A stretch of DNA of 64,000 bases from Agrypnia vestita (taxonomy: Eukaryota; Arthropoda; Insecta; Trichoptera; Phryganeidae), in the NCBI GenBank assembly GCA_016648135.1, contig JADDOH010004036.1:124001-188000 (forward strand), written 5' to 3'. Each line of letters begins with the position of its first letter. Position 1 is the stretch's first letter. The position numbers and the translations under genes are program-made. This document shows, in pieces, positions 25,296 through 36,541 of this stretch. Below the pieces are notes generated by a model. That model saw only the letters and a program-made list of their open reading frames with translations. It ran no database searches and was not told the origin of the DNA.

Positions 25296-26175
25296 TAGAC
25301 ATTATTAGACATTGAATATGACGTAGAGTAGAATCGAGAATAGTTAAATGGATTAATTTTTTTTTAGTTTTTTGTTCTCCTTGACTAAGTACCCTTTTGA
25401 ATTTTCTTTTAAGTTACTATTCTATACTTTAACTCTATTATTATTTTGATAAAGATTTTAATTATTAATGTTTCCTTTTATACTAATTATTGTTTTGTAT
25501 AATTATTTATTTAAAGTGTTTTTACGATTGTACAATTCTCTATTTTAATCTATTTATCTTATTGATCTGTTCTTTAAATTTAATTATCATTGTTTATATA
25601 CATTTATTTTTATTTCTCCGATTTTTCGTTTCTCTTTAAAATATGTTTGATTTCTATGAATTTTTTGGATTGTTATTAAAAAACGTGTTTTGTGTTAGGT
25701 ATGTAAAAATTGTTCTACTTAATATATACTGTAAAAGTCAACTAGGGCGTTGATTAATACCTAAATAAATAAATAAGGCAATTTGCTATTTAAGTTAAGA
25801 ATATCGGTACTATATACGGCAGATGGTAAATCTACAAGTTAAAATATACTTTTTATATTCCTAAATATACTTTTTATATACCGAAATATACTTTTTAACA
25901 GTGCTATTATATATACATTACTTTACTTTCACTATTGCTTTTGTATTATACAATATATACTTATTATCCATATTTCATATTTATATACTCAATTTATTAA
26001 TTAATTAATCTTATAGTTATATAGTATTTTGTTGTATATCTTTATTATTTTTTGTTCTCACTATATTGTTCAGCTGCTCATCTCGGCACAGGTTCTTCCT
26101 AGTGAGATGAGCGGCTCTATCTCCTATGTCGTGTAACAAGATGAAGATAAATAAATAAAAAAAAATAACAAAAAA
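25296..26175 (+). repeat. Probable LINE 3'-tail region and 21-bp tandem repeat
   Basis: T-rich DNA ends with two tail-like stretches: ACCTAAATAAATAAATAAGG at about 25,760 and AAGATGAAGATAAATAAATA then A-rich DNA at about 26,140. A perfect 9-bp hairpin (GCTCATCTC..GAGATGAGC) at 26,075-26,115 precedes the second tail, as in 3' ends of some insect non-LTR elements. Three copies of a 21-bp unit (AAATATACTTTTTATAT..) lie at 25,841-25,898. LINE identity is inferred from the tails only. Confidence 0.4.
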
Positions 26176-26219
26176 AGATTTTTCAATCAATCAAAATCAA
26201 AACGCGTTTAGTGATAAAT

Positions 26220-26930
26220 AAAATAAAATATGATCTCTCTTATCGCCGGCGCTGGGTGAATTAAACGAGACTCGTTCTAATGGAATTAAATCAAGCCGCG
26301 TATAAAACACGGCATCCAATCGCAAAAGAATTTCACGATCGTTTTCCAAAGTTTGAAATGAAAGTTCGTAAAATGCAAGACCAAACGACGGCGCAGGTGA
26401 GCAAACTCAATTTCGCCCGCAGTATATCCGCTATTTTCTTAGCCTCGCTGGACCGCCGTCGCATAATGGGATATAGGTGACTGGCGCTAACTCGATTCCC
26501 GGAACTTCTCCGCACCACTTTGCGGTCGGCCTGCAATGTGACAAATTGCCTACCAGATAACGAAAGTTCCGACGATGATTTGCTTATGGAATTAGATAAG
26601 CCCGTGGAATAATTGTTACGGTTGAGCTACTAACACATTTATCGGGGCGTTTTCGGCGCGTGTTAATACACGCTCAGAATTCGGGCCTTAATATGTTCCC
26701 TCGAAAAGTTGGAGAATTGTTTTAAGTAGATCTTCGCGGCCGTGGGAATTCATATTTAAGATTGCCTGCTCCGCGGGAGGCTGCGCGAGATTTCCCGGGT
26801 AACAATTCTCCGGGAGATCACATTAATAAAGCGGAACAAAATAATCTATCATTTCCACTAAATTTGATCTGCTGTTAATTCAACGGAGCCATTTCTCTCG
26901 GCGAGTAAATTTCTTGATTAAGAAACATTA
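26220..26930. promoter_or_regulatory. Long GC-balanced unique block, candidate conserved non-coding element
   Basis: About 700 bp of even base composition without internal repeats, set in very AT-rich DNA. Small frames of 66-67 aa occur on both strands over the same bases (26,280-26,536) and neither resembles a protein I know. CpG-bearing phrases such as TCTTATCGCCGGCGCTGGG (26,237) and GAGGCTGCGCGAGATTTCCC (26,778) are scattered through it. Its length and lack of decay compared with the transposon sequence around it suggest constraint. That is inference. Confidence 0.35.
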
Positions 26931-28518
26931 GAAGTATATTATATGGACGTTCTTCTTTGTGAAAAGATATTCATATTCCTATAAAAGGTAGGGCGGTTAA
27001 ACCGCACAGCCGGAAACGTATTTTTCTAACTAGAATCTACGAATTCCTCGCTTTACGAAGAATCGTATTTTTCTAACTGGAATTTACGAACTTCTGGTTT
27101 TAAGTAGTTCCAGCGTAAAATATTATTCTTTGAGAATAAATGCATTTTGAAAGTGTGAAAGTGCAAAAATAAAAAAAAAGTTTCATTTACACTGCACACC
27201 GTGTAAATGCAATAAAATTACCGGTGTGTTTTGTTTTTAGTTTTCTCAAATTGCTTTTCAGATTTAATGGATATAATATTACTTTAAAAGTTTATGTTTC
27301 TATAATATAATATTACGTTACATTTTTCTCTAGAAATTATTTTTTTAGCAAATCTTAAATAAGTGTGATGGTAGAAAAAATTAACTCTCCCCTACTTAAA
27401 GAAGTCTGAAATTGAAAATTATGATTAAAAAATCAGTAGTGATAGAACATGCCGTATGTACTCGCATTGTTCTTATATGTAATTGAAATTAATATATTTT
27501 GATAAAATATTGGCGGCATTTCAGATAGATAATTTTTGGTATATTTAAATACCTGCGGTAGCCGACACTAAATACAAAAAAAACGACAATAAATACATGC
27601 CTGAAAAAGGAAGCAGGCGAAGAGAAAGAAGAATATTTAAATACCTTACATACATACATAAATACAACATCTACTTAACTTGGTCGATATATATCGAATA
27701 ATACGCTTAATGCTTATCGTTGACCTCGCAATATGTTCTGAAATAAATTTTTTTAAACACTTGTATTATGATTTGTTGTTGTTGCAAGGCTAGTTGTAAG
27801 GCATATAGAGAGAGAGAGAGAGAAATTTAAAGTCTTCCTAAGTACATAATTTATAATTCATTTATTATTGTAAAAGCTTATAATACATAAATAAATAACA
27901 TTATATATTCATGATTTATGTTTTTTCATTTAATAAGTAAAAAATAAAATAAGTAAATCAAATGCAAATAGTCAATATCAGGTTTCTGCTTAGTATGCAG
28001 GTAAATTTAAATATTGTACTTTAAATCTGTCTACAGAAACAAAGGCTTTTTTATATGGCTTCCCGTAAATAAAAACGATTCAAATTCAATTTCGAAGCAG
28101 TTACACTCTTATTGGGCGTTATTTTGCATGAAAAAGAAATACGGAAGAAATCAGAATAACGCTTACAAAGCCACATCAAGTGCTCCTATTTGGAAGATGT
28201 CCCCAAATTCCACCCCAGACAAACGTAGTAAATTATTCATAAGAACGGCTCACGCAAAACTTTCCAGCAGACAATAGTTCCACTGTTACGCGAATTGAAA
28301 AAAACAAAAATCTTCCTCGCGGGATACAAAAGTGCTGATTATATCCGACATGCAAAGTCACGTTCATACAGCCCAATAATATTACAAACTGTATGAAGTG
28401 CAATCAGATTTATTGTGCAGATGTTTTATCAGTAATTAAATTTACCCTTCCCTTAGCTCAGAGTCTACCGAGACAAATAAACCCGTTTTTTTGTAAGTAA
28501 ATACAATATAAAAATACA
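26931..28518. other. Non-coding stretch with a short tandem duplication
   Basis: CGTATTTTTCTAACTAGAAT at 27,018 recurs at 27,065 as CGTATTTTTCTAACTGGAAT, followed by near-identical bases: a duplication of about 47-bp period. A GA run sits at 27,810-27,822. An 87-aa frame at 28,014-28,277 has no recognisable domain. Confidence 0.5.
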
Positions 28519-28618
28519 GGCTATCGCCGACTGCTTACTAATATAAGTAATAGTACTATCTACTAGACCTGTGGGTAGCTAAGTGGCTGCTACGCGGCCG
28601 ATAGAGATGAGGTCAAAA
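28519..28618 (+). repeat. Degenerate tRNA-type promoter sequence, possible SINE head
   Basis: Starts GGCTATCGCCGACTGCTTAC, as at the ends of the repeat at 48,328. TAGCTAAGTGG at about 28,577 fits the tRNA A box, and GAGGTCAAAAT about 37 bases later is a decayed B box. Weak evidence; the two parts may belong to different insertions. Confidence 0.3.
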
Positions 28619-28764
28619 TACATTGTGATTTTATTTATTTTAATATACGGTACAAAAAGTACATTTTACATATAAAAATAGTATATATAAGACATCAAGA
28701 GAGTTATATTATATTATAGAAAAACAAAAAATTACAGTAGAAATTGACGAAAGTACGGACGTTA

Positions 28765-28850
28765 CACGAAGTTACGGGGACAGACGGACGGGGACGGAGG
28801 GACGGAAAGACAGGCGGACGGAAGGACAGACAGATAATGAAATAAATATA
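28765..28850 (+). repeat. GGACGGACAGAC-type degenerate tandem repeat
   Basis: Irregular 4-bp-based repeat of GGAC, GGGACG, ACAGACGG and similar units, of the kind often found near non-LTR element ends. Confidence 0.7.
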
Positions 28851-28889
28851 ATTGGGATACTATTCTGCCAGATGAATATTTAATTAATT

Positions 28890-29400
28890 TTTTTTCCCAA
28901 ATATACGGTTAATACAAATCAAGCTTCTTGATCCCACTGCACGCCACTGCCCCTGATATAATATATTTTCTATACAAATCGATACTGTTTGATCAATCTG
29001 CCTTTGAATTTGACATACTTATTTTTTAGGACCCGGTGGGTAACATAGATGACATTTTTCACCTCCTTCCTTACCCTACCCCCACCCAATGATACATTTT
29101 CAATGCAAATCTACAGCAATTCACCAATCTGACCCAAATTTTGAATAATTCTTCTTTAGGACTCTGCGGAAAACATGGGCCACATTTTCCCTTCCCCTTT
29201 AAATCACTTCCCCTTTTGGTGATTTCTCTATACAAATCCATACCATTTGATAGATTTTACCCAAATTTTGCATACTTTTTCTCAAGGACCCAATGAAAAA
29301 CCTGAAAAAATAATTTCCCCGGACATACTATCCATCATGGCCGAGATGAAATAATAATGAAACATTGTTTTCTAAGAGCCATTGCAAAAAACCGGTACGT
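28890..29400 (-). repeat. Array of 115-135 bp tandem units, minus orientation
   Basis: On the minus strand each unit reads GATTTGTATAGAAAAT.., a purine-rich stretch with GGGG runs, ATGTCATCTATGTTACCCAC, GGGTCCTAAA, then CAAATT..CAGATTG. About three or four units are present. The same unit recurs in opposite orientation at 31,880-32,300. Such arrays occur inside non-autonomous insect transposons; I cannot name the family. Confidence 0.75.
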
Positions 29401-30938
29401 TTTTTCCTCCCAAAAATTAATTTTTAACTAAATTCTTAACCCGTACAACGCCGTGCATGAACAGCTAGTATTAAATAAATATTGTTCTTCAAGTGACTCG
29501 AATAGATCAACTATCATACAAATTTTGAAAACGGAATGAGATGAAGCAGTTGGATTTTAGCTACGTTTACAGGACATTCGAAATCTTAATATAATAATTT
29601 CATTATCTGTCTGTCTATCTATCTGTCTGTCGATCCGTAAATTTGCAAAACGTCCGTAAAAATTGCTGGAATTAAAACTTAAGATAATTAGAGTGTAACA
29701 CACAATCAGCGTGTGGATAAAATTATAAGGTCTTTACATTTTTATATTAACATTTTATTATATATTTAGGTGTTGATTTAAGCGAATAGTTAATTTAAGA
29801 AAATTCTTCGTGAATTTTTGGCTTCAGAATCAATTATAATGTCGCGTGACTTTCCCGGCTTGCCATCTATTATTGAGGATATTTTTAGTTAGTTAGCTCA
29901 ATAACACATTTTCTGATACACCAAACCAAGATTAAATAAATATTGGATTAATCATAAGTATTGTAGTATATTGTCGCTCCAGTTTTCCCACTGAATATTT
30001 CCATACACGTTTTAGTCATGTAAGCGGAATTGGTAACGCAGATTAAGGGTCCAGTTCTGAGTTTTACTACTCCGTTACCATCACCATATTCCCACGTAAT
30101 ACCAAATTTAATTACAGGTAGGATAGGGTTCATATTCAAGTAGTTTGTTTCTTGCTAGTTTGCTTATAGATAACAATCGTTACTACAATCGTAGTTCGTT
30201 CACTTTGGCCCAGCATACGATATCTGAAGGACTCAACATAGACTTTGACAACGCCAGGGTATTGGTGACATTATATAAAGAGATTCATCGAATATAAAGA
30301 GAAGCGATGGAAATCGAGAAAAGACCATACAGTCTAAACACTCGAGTTGATTCTCGAAGACTTCCTATGACTCGGAGACCGATTCTCGCAAATGAAGACC
30401 CAAAACTCAGAAAAATACCCTTACCAAACCAGTTGTCTCTTGTACGAAACCACCAACTACACCGACACATAACTTTTCTTCAATAACTCTAGATATTCGA
30501 TCGGTAATACATGAATCACGCAGCACAAGCGGACAAAGTACTTTACATGATTCAGTACTAATACCTACCGATAAATTACGAAGATCGCAGAGATTAAAAA
30601 AAAAAAAACAGAAAATAGTCAAGCAAGTTTCCATACCATAGAGAGTATCAGTATCCAGTATCAGTACAACTGATGACGAATAAATTGAACTTCACAACTC
30701 GACTCAGAGATGGCGATAGTTTTGATCGCAACTGATACATGAAACATAGTGACCATTTATTTGGTTACACTTAACTGATATCGAAGTATAACAGCCTTGA
30801 CAATGTCACGTGACACCGTGCCGAAACGTCGGCCTAGGTTTTCTAAGGGAGACCAATCACAGGAAATGTAAGAGGTTCCAAAAACTACTGTTGTTCCATA
30901 TAAACCTATATATATACATATATTTCGCAACTTCATCG
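29401..30938. other. Non-coding stretch
   Basis: Phrase ACAACGCCGTGCATG then CAGCTAGT at 29,444-29,471 resembles the 3' end of an insect repeat; a Helitron end (CTAG before T) is possible but no clear hairpin or 5' end was found. A TCTGTCTGTC.. simple patch at 29,601-29,630 and following bases resemble 34,955-35,130. Several small minus frames at 30,285-30,634 have no domain. Confidence 0.35.
30796..30832 (+). ncRNA. Degenerate hammerhead-like motif with GUC cleavage triplet
   Basis: CAGCC, TTGACAA, a long palindromic block containing GTCACGTGAC, then GCCGAAACGTCGGCC. The GAAAC-GTC-GGC arrangement, with GCC before the core able to pair with GGC after it, fits the same type-I layout. Two core bases are changed, so activity is unlikely. 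Confidence 0.4.
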
Positions 30939-31395
30939 ATAATATTTAGGGACACGATATTGAATAGAAAGTATCGATACTGTACTCATGAGTAGTATCG
31001 GAAAAAAGTATCGAAACAAAAGTATCGATACTCCAAAGTATCGAGTACATCGGGAAAATATCATAATATCGTAGGAAAATATATCGATGACCAAAAAAAA
31101 AGAAGGTAGCCAAGAAAAAAATGAAAAAGGTAACCAAAAACGTAAATGAAAAAAATACCCAAAAAAGGTCGCCAGAAAATAAATGAAAAAGATACCCGAA
31201 AAAAGGTCGCCAGAAAGAAATGAAAAAGGTAACCAAAAAAAGGTCGCCAAAAAAGTGACCAAGAAAAGGTATCGATATTTGCCAAAACACTCATTGAGCA
31301 AAAGTTTCGAATAAAAAGTATAAAGTATCGGTATCGAAAGAAAAGTACTCGATACTACAAAGTATCGATACTTTTTTCGTGTCCCTAATAATATT
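30939..31395. mobile_element. hAT-type MITE with 8-bp target duplication
   Basis: The element occupies 30,947-31,387 (441 bp). Its ends are TAGGGACACGA and TCGTGTCCCTA, and both flanks are exactly ATAATATT (30,939-30,946 and 31,388-31,395), the 8-bp duplication typical of hAT transposons. Inside both ends are repeats of AAGTATCGATACT. The centre (31,085-31,275) is a purine-rich minisatellite built from GGTCGCC, AGAAA, ATGAAAAAGG and TACCC blocks. Its minus-strand frames (FWLPFF-type, 77-122 aa) are a consequence of that repeat, not a gene. No transposase, so it depends on one supplied elsewhere. Confidence 0.92.
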
Positions 31396-31879
31396 GCTGT
31401 TTGTTGGTTTTAAGCAGCTGGATGCTGTGTACAAACAAAACAAAACATAGTATTTAAACTGCCAAAATTCCTACACTTTACAAATTTACTGTTTTAATTA
31501 TTGTTTAAATTTAAATTCCGACATTACATTGAAATTCGTAAGGAAAATGAAATCTGGATTGAGGAGGTTTATTATTCTGCTACGGAATTCCCATCCACCC
31601 GTTTCTTCTCCTTGATGTAATACGATACTTGCCCTTAGACGTCCCCCATCCGTGGCTAATCATTGTCTCTTTTGCCAGATCGTACGTACTGAATTGCGTT
31701 TTTTTTAAGATTTGTTAAGTTTTTTTTTTAAATAAAATGCAACACGTCAACTTTGTATGAAACTACTAATTAATTAATTACTTGCTGTTTGGACCCGGCA
31801 ATACACGGGTTAAGGATTGAGTTGAAAATAAGTTTGTGGAAGGAAACAAAGGTTCTATTGTTTGCAAAGGCTCTAAAAA
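31396..31879. other. Non-coding stretch
   Basis: No gene or repeat family recognised. Confidence 0.4.
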
Positions 31880-32300
31880 AACAATGTTTCCATTTCATCT
31901 GGGCCGAATTTGTACAGAGAAAATACTATGGAGAGAGGGTGCTTTAAAGGTGATGGGAAAATGTTGCCGATGTTTTCCGTAGGTCAAATGTTGGAGATTT
32001 GTATAGAGCATATTATGGGAGAGAGGAGGTGGGGTGAAGTAAAAGGGGGTAAATGTCATCTATGTTACCCACCGGGTCCTAAAGAATGAGTCAGATCGGT
32101 CAAACGGTATAGATTTGTATAGAAAATATATCAGGGGAAGTGGTGGGGTAAAGGGAGAGAGAGAAAGTATCATCTTTGTCACCCGCCAGGTCTTAAAGAA
32201 TAAGTAAGTATGCAAAATTTGGTTCAGATCGGTCGAACGGTACAGACTTCCATGAAAATTATATCAGGTACGGCAGCGCATAAAACATGAACAAACAAAC
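31880..32300 (+). repeat. Array of 115-135 bp tandem units, plus orientation
   Basis: Units begin near 31,885, 31,996, 32,111 and 32,244 with GATTTGTATAGA-like phrases, followed by GGGG-rich purine tracts, ATGTCATCTATGTTACCCAC, CGGGTCCTAAAGAATGAG and CAGATCGGTCAAACGGTA. Same family as 28,890-29,400 but inverted. Ends with GGCAGCGCATAAAAC, which recurs at 32,431. Confidence 0.75.
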
Positions 32301-32475
32301 CAACATTATTGATTGTTATATATTACATATATAAGACCTACTGTAAGTTAATTGTACTTTGCCTATAACCTTTGCGGAAGTGCAAGCAATAAGTTGACAA
32401 AGTTTTATCGCAATCGGATGAACGGTATGGCAGCGCATAAAATACGAACAACGAACACTGATTTTTATATATAAG

Positions 32476-32520
32476 ATTTACGCCAACCGGTTTCGCTCGA
32501 CTCAAGCTTCATCAAGGCCA
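32476..32520 (-). ncRNA. Hammerhead-like motif
   Basis: Minus strand: GGCC, core TTGATGA, short stem II GCT..AGC, GAAA, ACCGGTT with a small helix III, then GGCG; three pairs can close helix I. The first core base is U rather than C, as at 11,199 and 21,594. Confidence 0.5.
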
Positions 32521-34270
32521 CAAAGTTATTGCTTTTAACCAAAATATAAATATTTTGATATAATTCTCACTATAGTAACTTTTGACTGGAAAATTAATAT
32601 ATATTAATTTACATTTATACTTGATTGACAAATACTTTTAATGGTAAAGTAGAGAATGGAGTGCGTAACGCATGATCATCTCCAATACCAGCTTCTAATA
32701 AACAAACGCCTTTCTTTGTCTGCCATCCAACTGAACAAAATTTAAGCAAAAAAAAATTTTAACTTTAAAATGTCAAGAAGTTACACATAGAAAACGCGTG
32801 GTTCGCACACACCCCGTTTTTTTAGTGCAAAAAATAATCAATAGAATCAAAAATCAGTGGTCAAATATTGTAAAACCTCTTTCTGCAAATACGTTCAGTG
32901 AAATTTTGTTAGGGATGATTCAGAAACCAGTATGTTAATGGGATATTTACGGAAATATAACGTACAAAATAAAATAGCGGAAAATTCAACAATAAAAATG
33001 TGTAGTGCAATCAGTGATTGTGAATTCGTGAAGTGTAATGTTTTGTTGCGCCAGAGTTCTGTACCAGTTTTGTACTCTGTAATTCCACCTCTTGATTTTC
33101 GAATAGTATTAACGTTCATTTTTGTAAGTGAAAAATTGATTTGGTTTTTAAAAAACATTTGTATTACTTATCAAACAGAGGTAACAGACATGATATGTAC
33201 CCGTATAAACTGAATTCCTCCAGTTCTTTGTGTTCGAATAATTACAAATATTTAAATTCTTAGTAAATTCAAATTAATTAGCAGGTACGCCATCTAAAAA
33301 AATAAAAAATATTTTTATGTTTAAGATTTTTATTTATTTAACATCATAATATATAACATGCATAAATGATGATAAAGTGGAATATTTATAAGCAGAATAT
33401 GAAATAAAAACATCTCACTTAAGATGTTATTTCAATAAATTCATTTTTTAAGCGAAACCTTATTGGTACTACTTATCTATAAATTTATCTTATAATATAT
33501 TTTTTTTGTATTGCTTTCACTCGTTTTGATTTTTTAATTATTTCACTACGTATTTTCCCATTCAATCTTTACTTAATTTCAAATCGAATATTTCTTTCAA
33601 GCGATATAAATTTTAAAATTTTCCCTTACATATAAAGTAGTGCAATTTGCTTTGAGACTTTGGAACTGCGCTCTTTTGTATTTCCTCGGCAGGGTAAATT
33701 AAGAATTCAAGAAATAGCACAGTTTTAAGGCATAACGTGGGAAAATGAATACAGAAAAAGAACTTATTTTACTTGGCATTACAAATTGTACCGTTAAAAC
33801 TTAAGAATATTAAATTCGAGGATGCTCTTCCATGAATACGATATTATAAACATTTTAAACATAAGCTCGCAACACACGTTCGTAGCAGTGTAATAATGCA
33901 GAGAACAAAACGCGGAAGTCCCGTAAAGTATTATAGTTAGTTGAGGCTGGCATCCTGTTTAACATTTACAACTGGAATGGGCGATTTTGCAACTCGGAAT
34001 ACTTTTTTTTTTAGTTTTCGTTATAGATGTTTTATGAAACTTTTTTTTATATTTATTAAAATATAACGAAATTGTTCAGTAATGAACCTTATACCATAAA
34101 TAGTAATTTAAATAATAATTAATGTTTAAAAATAAATATTCTGAGTTTGACGCACCCAAACTATTATGAAAGACAGAAGTGGTTCAATGTATATTTCTTG
34201 TAAAATGGAGCTGTTTGATCTGTGAGCTATCTATAAGATTTGGAATTCCATATTTCGAATTTGTTAATTC
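32521..34270. other. AT-rich non-coding stretch
   Basis: A 93-aa plus frame at 32,932-33,213 overlaps an 87-aa minus frame; the plus frame contains a GTAAGTG donor-like site near 33,125. No domain is recognised and an exon call is not justified. Confidence 0.35.
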
Positions 34271-34408
34271 AGGCCCGAATTCAGAATCAATACTTAGATG
34301 GTTTAAAGTTTAAGGTATGCTTAAAAAGTGTTATTTTGTATTGAAATTATGCGTTTAAGGTGTACCTTCACCTTAAATTAAATAAGTATTGATTCTGAAT
34401 TCGGGCCT
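34271..34408. mobile_element. Small palindromic MITE
   Basis: 138 bp whose ends are perfect 26-bp inverted repeats starting AGGCCCGAATTCAGAATCAA, with looser complementarity continuing inward through TTTAAGGT. A 12-bp piece of the same end (GAATTCGGGCCT) also occurs at about 26,679. No clear target duplication. Confidence 0.8.
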
Positions 34409-34529
34409 CGGTGTCCATGTCTCAGATCTACATATACAGAAAATTCGAGAAGATTAGTGACGTTTCTGTCTTACAATTTTTTTTAATATGTTATATTTAT
34501 GTTAGAACATAGAAGATATTGAATTTTAT

Positions 34530-34792
34530 CCACACAAGGATAATCTCATAGAGACAAAGTTATATATATAGGAAATATGTATGTAAATCTTTATAAGGTG
34601 GCCACAGGCCTTGCGATCTATACTGGCTGGCTTAATTGATCACGTTACACAAAGTAAAATTCCACTCTTAGAACCACCAAATATCAAAAATTTGATAGTT
34701 GTGTTGTGGTGTTTTGAAAGCATTTTTCCAATATAAATAGCTTTGTCTTTATGAGACTTCTATAATGTATCTTAATTAATTAATGATAATTA
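34530..34792. mobile_element. Foldback/MITE family A, short copy
   Basis: Left arm CTCATAGAGACAAAGTTATA; right arm inverted, ATAGCTTTGTCTTTATGAGA then CTTAATTAATTAAT. The centre keeps GGCTTAATTGATCACG and CACTCTTAGAACCACC. About 260 bp. Confidence 0.75.
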
Positions 34793-35285
34793 ACTTTCTG
34801 TAGACAAAATCCAGTAATTGTGTTCTTAGAACACATACGTAAAAAATATTGCGTATTTTACATAATTTGATACCCGTATTAATTATTTTAGGTTAAAAAT
34901 AAACAAGTATCATTTAATTGTAACACTCAACAAATCAACTATCCTAATTTCAAATGTCCGTCTGTCTGTCCATAAATCGCTGGAGTTCGACAGGAATTAC
35001 AGCAATGACGATGATGACTAGCCGCTAATGAGGCCCGGGTGCCTGAGTGTAACACGCGCGGCTCATGTTATACGCAAGGGTCGTTATTAATCATTATTAT
35101 GTCCAGTGATTTTTCACGGGTTTACGGCTAGTATGTTGCGTAAAGTTTGTATTTACGAGTACAAATATGCCAAAAGAGATTGATTTGTATTTTTGACTCT
35201 TGTGGAAAGAAAGATTCGGCTATGCAATGTACTTTTGCCCCACGTATTTACAATATTTTTTACGCCAAAATTTTAAAAGTCTTTA
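34793..35285. other. Non-coding stretch with an unassigned repeat fragment
   Basis: 34,955-35,130 (GTCCGTCTGTCTGTCC, CGCTGGA, GTGTAACACGCG, TTTACGGCTAGTA) resembles 29,601-29,870. Family unknown. Confidence 0.4.
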
Positions 35286-35885
35286 AATGATCGAGGGGCA
35301 ATGATTAGTATTCATATTATGAATAGCTTTGGTGATGGATAGTGGTACTTCTTTTTCCGCTAGAATGTCTTTAACATCTTCTAGAAGCAATCTGTCAAAG
35401 GCTTTGGTGAGGTAGATAAAACACATTTAGGCCGGTTTGTTATATTCAATAGATTTTTCCCTTATTTGTCTTAACACAAATATTGCGTCAGTGGTGGACC
35501 GGTTTTTTCTGAAACCTTGCTGTTCATCACAATTTTGTATTATATTCTCCAGTTTTGTTCTTATAATGCTTATGAAGAGGTTTTGTGTTGCACATAAAAG
35601 GGATATTCCCTTTTAATTTTGCGGGTTTGTTTTGGTTCCTCTCTTAAAAATAGGGATGCTGATACTCAGTCTCCATTCGTTTGGTATTTCGGATTGTTCG
35701 AAGATTTTGTTGGACAGATTATTTAGTTTTATCGCTACTTTTCCATATTTTATGAGTTCATTTGGGATTTTGTCTATTCCGGGAGATTTGATATTTTTTA
35801 TCTTCTTTATGGCTGAAATCACTTCGTTATTGTACAGGATCACGTTTGATCCATCGTCATGCCCATCGTCCAGCGTAACAGTTTT
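35286..35885 (-). pseudogene. RTE-type LINE reverse transcriptase, palm fragment
   Basis: On the minus strand a single frame with two stops can be followed for about 200 codons. Order: VISAIKKIKNIKSPGIDKIP (fingers motif), then NEWRLSISIPIFKRG, a stop where the conserved YRGISLL Tyr-Arg would fall, GISLLCATQN, then QGFRKNRSTTDAIFVLRQI, and motif A as FIYLTKAFDRL, with the first catalytic aspartate changed to Tyr. These are the standard successive blocks of RTE/BovB-like reverse transcriptases. Both ends are truncated and two stops are present, so it is inactive. Confidence 0.88.
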
Positions 35886-36364
35886 TGCTTGGTTCGCACT
35901 CGTTTTAAAAATTGTTTTCCCACTCAGTTATAGATATTTTATTTGTTTGTATGTTTTTATTTATAGGCTTTTTTGTTTTCTAAGCATGTTCCATACCCTT
36001 CACTGATCTCCGTAAGGATCTATCTCCACGCCTCTGGTAAACTTAAGCCAGTATTTTTTCTTTATTTTCTCTATTTCAATACACATAGTATTTACGGATA
36101 TATACTATGTGTATTCTTCTGGTTGCTTCCATACATCAAGATTGTCCCTATTTTCCTTTGCTAGGGTTTTTATATTCTCAGTATAGTAGGTAATTTTTTT
36201 TATTTCTTATACAATACAATAGAGATCTAAAATACTTATAACATATTTTTATCGTTCTGTGCGTAAGCGTCACACTCATCTGTACTTACATATATTGTTC
36301 ATCTTACACACAATTGCACATATTTTCAAGGTTCTGCGAGGTCTTCGTGTACGGTTTTTGAGGC
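35886..36364. other. AT-rich non-coding stretch
   Basis: No gene recognised. A palindromic ATACACATAGTATT..ATACTATGTGTAT sequence sits at about 36,079-36,114. Confidence 0.4.
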
Positions 36365-36541
36365 TTAGGCTAGCGTCACACTGCGCGTATCTTCCATCGC
36401 GTAAAATCGGCAAAGCAAATGGGTCGATTGATCATCCACGTAGTGTGTTTGATATGCGAATATTGTATGGAAAGAAATGTAGCTTCGTTTTGCGACTGAA
36501 GAAACGCGGCGAAAAATTCGAGTAGTGTGGCGCCGCCCTAA
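36365..36541. mobile_element. Short GC-rich element with imperfect inverted ends
   Basis: Ends TTAGGCTAGCGTCACACTGC and AGTAGTGTGGCGCCGCCCTA are imperfect inverted repeats. The inside is CpG-rich. Frames of 84-88 aa on opposite strands across it are not recognisable proteins. Probably a small non-autonomous DNA transposon; no target duplication seen. Confidence 0.5.

Noticed and set aside
29440..29472. Helitron 3' end (CTAG before T)
   Set aside because: No clear subterminal hairpin and no matching 5' end; the CTAGT word alone is too common.
30933..31301. Phe/Leu-rich minus frames of 77-122 aa that look like membrane proteins
   Set aside because: They lie inside the hAT MITE and arise from its A-rich minisatellite; three overlapping frames are open at once, as expected for a repeat with low stop content.
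32932..33213. 93-aa frame with a donor-like GTAAGTG
   Set aside because: The opposite strand is equally open, no acceptor or homology is seen, and residue content is not protein-like enough to call an exon.
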